From Candidatus Nitrosopumilus sp. (GTDB taxonomy: Archaea > Thermoproteota > Nitrososphaeria > Nitrososphaerales > Nitrosopumilaceae): a stretch of DNA of 5,353 nt. The notes beneath the pieces were generated by a model that made no database searches, was not told the origin of the DNA, and saw only the letters and a list, made by a program, of their open reading frames with translations. The translations under genes and the position numbers were made by a program. The stretch covers positions 1 through 5,353 of the forward strand of contig DAOWGL010000036.1 in the NCBI GenBank assembly GCA_030637455.1, in the 5' to 3' direction. Shown here in pieces: positions 4,461-5,353 of this stretch. The stretch's first letter is position 1. Every line of letters begins with the position of its first letter.

Positions 4461-5353
4461 ATGAGCAAACAAGTAATAATTTTTGGTATTTTTCTTTTAG
4501 TTATTAGTTCTGGTTTTCAATCAGTTTCAGCTGAGATTTTTTTTCCATCAAACAACTTTAGACAAGACGATCCTAGTACATACTGTATTGTAGAACCAAC
4601 TGAAAATATTTCAGAAAATCAAGATCAATGGGTAAATTTAACAAATGATGCTATTTTAGAATGGGAAAATCGTCTTAAAGAGGCAGAATCAGGAAATAAA
4701 AATATCTGGGAGATGAATCAAAAAATCATTTCAGATGAAAATGATGATTGTGATATTATTATAAAATTTAAAGACAAACCAGACTTGCTAGATAATCTAG
4801 CAGGATTTTTTAAATGGCCACCAGGGGAAATTGTAATCTATTATTTACAATACAAATTATGCGACACGTCTGTTTCATGTTATGAGGATGGCGTTTTCAA
4901 ATCAGAAGATTCCATTTATGCAATTGCATCACATGAAATAGGCCATACATTAGGTTTAGATCATTATGTATCTGATGATAACAGTCTAAACAGAAAATGG
5001 CAGACAGGAGACACCAGTCCGCCTTCAGTGATGATTCCTTCTATTCATCACAATCCATCTTTAATGCAAGTTACAGATATCGATATACAAAAAGTTCGTT
5101 CAATTTATGGTTCTGATGGATTTTATGCATTTTCAGATGATTCTCCTACAACACCAATACCTGAACCAGTACCAGTTCCAAAAGTAAAACCCATCATTCC
5201 CGTAAAGCCATTTGATTCTATGACAATTTCTCATAAAGTCATTGAAGTAAAATCACATGAACGAGAGATAGTTAAAATTTCAGGTCAAATTGCAGAAGAA
5301 GAATTTTTTAGAGGACTGCCAGTAATAATTACAATTCATAAACCAGATCAATC
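4461..5353 (+). CDS. Secreted matrixin-like zinc metalloprotease, 3' end cut by the window
   Basis: The frame is open from ATG to the window edge (297 codons visible). Residues 1-24 are a signal peptide: a lysine, a hydrophobic core (V-I-I-F-G-I-F-L-L-V-I), then S-V-S-A before the likely cleavage site. The catalytic region contains H158-E-I-G-H162-T-L-G-L-D-H168, the metzincin HExxHxxGxxH zinc motif with E159 as catalytic base, and a Met-turn candidate at S-V-M191-I-P. D-I-D-I-Q-K-V-R-S-I-Y-G at 206-217 is the usual end of matrixin domains. Four cysteines (42, 97, 134, 140) could form disulfides outside the cell. A Pro/Val-rich linker (about 229-250) leads to a beta-type domain (I-S-G-Q-I...R-G-L-P-V-I-I-T-I), perhaps a cell-surface attachment module. 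No obvious cysteine-switch propeptide is seen. Substrate and full length are unknown. It diverges from the 169-residue gene. Confidence 0.9.
   Translation, partial: MSKQVIIFGIFLLVISSGFQSVSAEIFFPSNNFRQDDPSTYCIVEPTENISENQDQWVNLTNDAILEWENRLKEAESGNKNIWEMNQKIISDENDDCDIIIKFKDKPDLLDNLAGFFKWPPGEIVIYYLQYKLCDTSVSCYEDGVFKSEDSIYAIASHEIGHTLGLDHYVSDDNSLNRKWQTGDTSPPSVMIPSIHHNPSLMQVTDIDIQKVRSIYGSDGFYAFSDDSPTTPIPEPVPVPKVKPIIPVKPFDSMTISHKVIEVKSHEREIVKISGQIAEEEFFRGLPVIITIHKPDQ

Overview
The window is AT-rich archaeal chromosome, most likely from a marine ammonia-oxidising thaumarchaeon of the Nitrosopumilus type (Nitrososphaerota). The evidence is archaeal-type large-subunit stalk proteins (L11, L1, a P0-like L10, and a P1-type L12 ending in GLSSLFG), an Lrp/AsnC regulator, TATA elements at a nearly fixed distance from start codons (suggesting leaderless mRNAs), and a secreted protein with the Pro-rich linker plus beta-domain layout common in this group. 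The assignment rests on recognition, not on a search.

Layout. Bases 1-179 are the 3' end of the L11 gene (+). A 57-residue Cys-rich protein (251-424, +) follows, with a TATA element of its own. An Lrp/AsnC regulator (486-941, -) starts at a TTG and diverges across a 167-bp regulatory gap from L1 (1109-1771, +), which overlaps L10 (1764-2630, +) by 8 bp. A 34-residue single-helix membrane ORF (2663-2767, +) meets, with no spare base, the stop codon of a TRIC/UPF0126-type membrane protein (2768-3400, -). Next come L12 (3480-3785, -) and an unrecognised 169-residue protein (3851-4360, -). A 100-bp divergent gap leads to a secreted matrixin-like zinc metalloprotease (4461 to the window edge, +).

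How the genes work together. L11, L1, L10 and L12 are components of the ribosomal stalk or L1-stalk region. L10 carries three 26-residue repeats that match the known arrangement of three L12-dimer binding sites, and L12 supplies the C-terminal tail that recruits translation factors. The usual archaeal L11-L1-L10-L12 order is broken here: an Lrp gene sits between L11 and L1, and L12 has its own promoter on the opposite strand. The remaining genes (membrane protein, unknown protein, protease) have no evident functional link to translation.

Most notable: (i) a consistent TATA-to-start spacing of 28-32 nt at most genes, which supports leaderless transcripts and the TTG start of the Lrp gene; (ii) a full Shine-Dalgarno sequence 20 nt upstream of the L1 start with a small hairpin between; (iii) an L10 without the usual P0 acidic tail; (iv) two unannotatable-by-length small ORFs, one with a CxCxC cluster and one a single membrane helix. 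I see no mobile element, CRISPR array, RNA gene or clear new multi-gene system.
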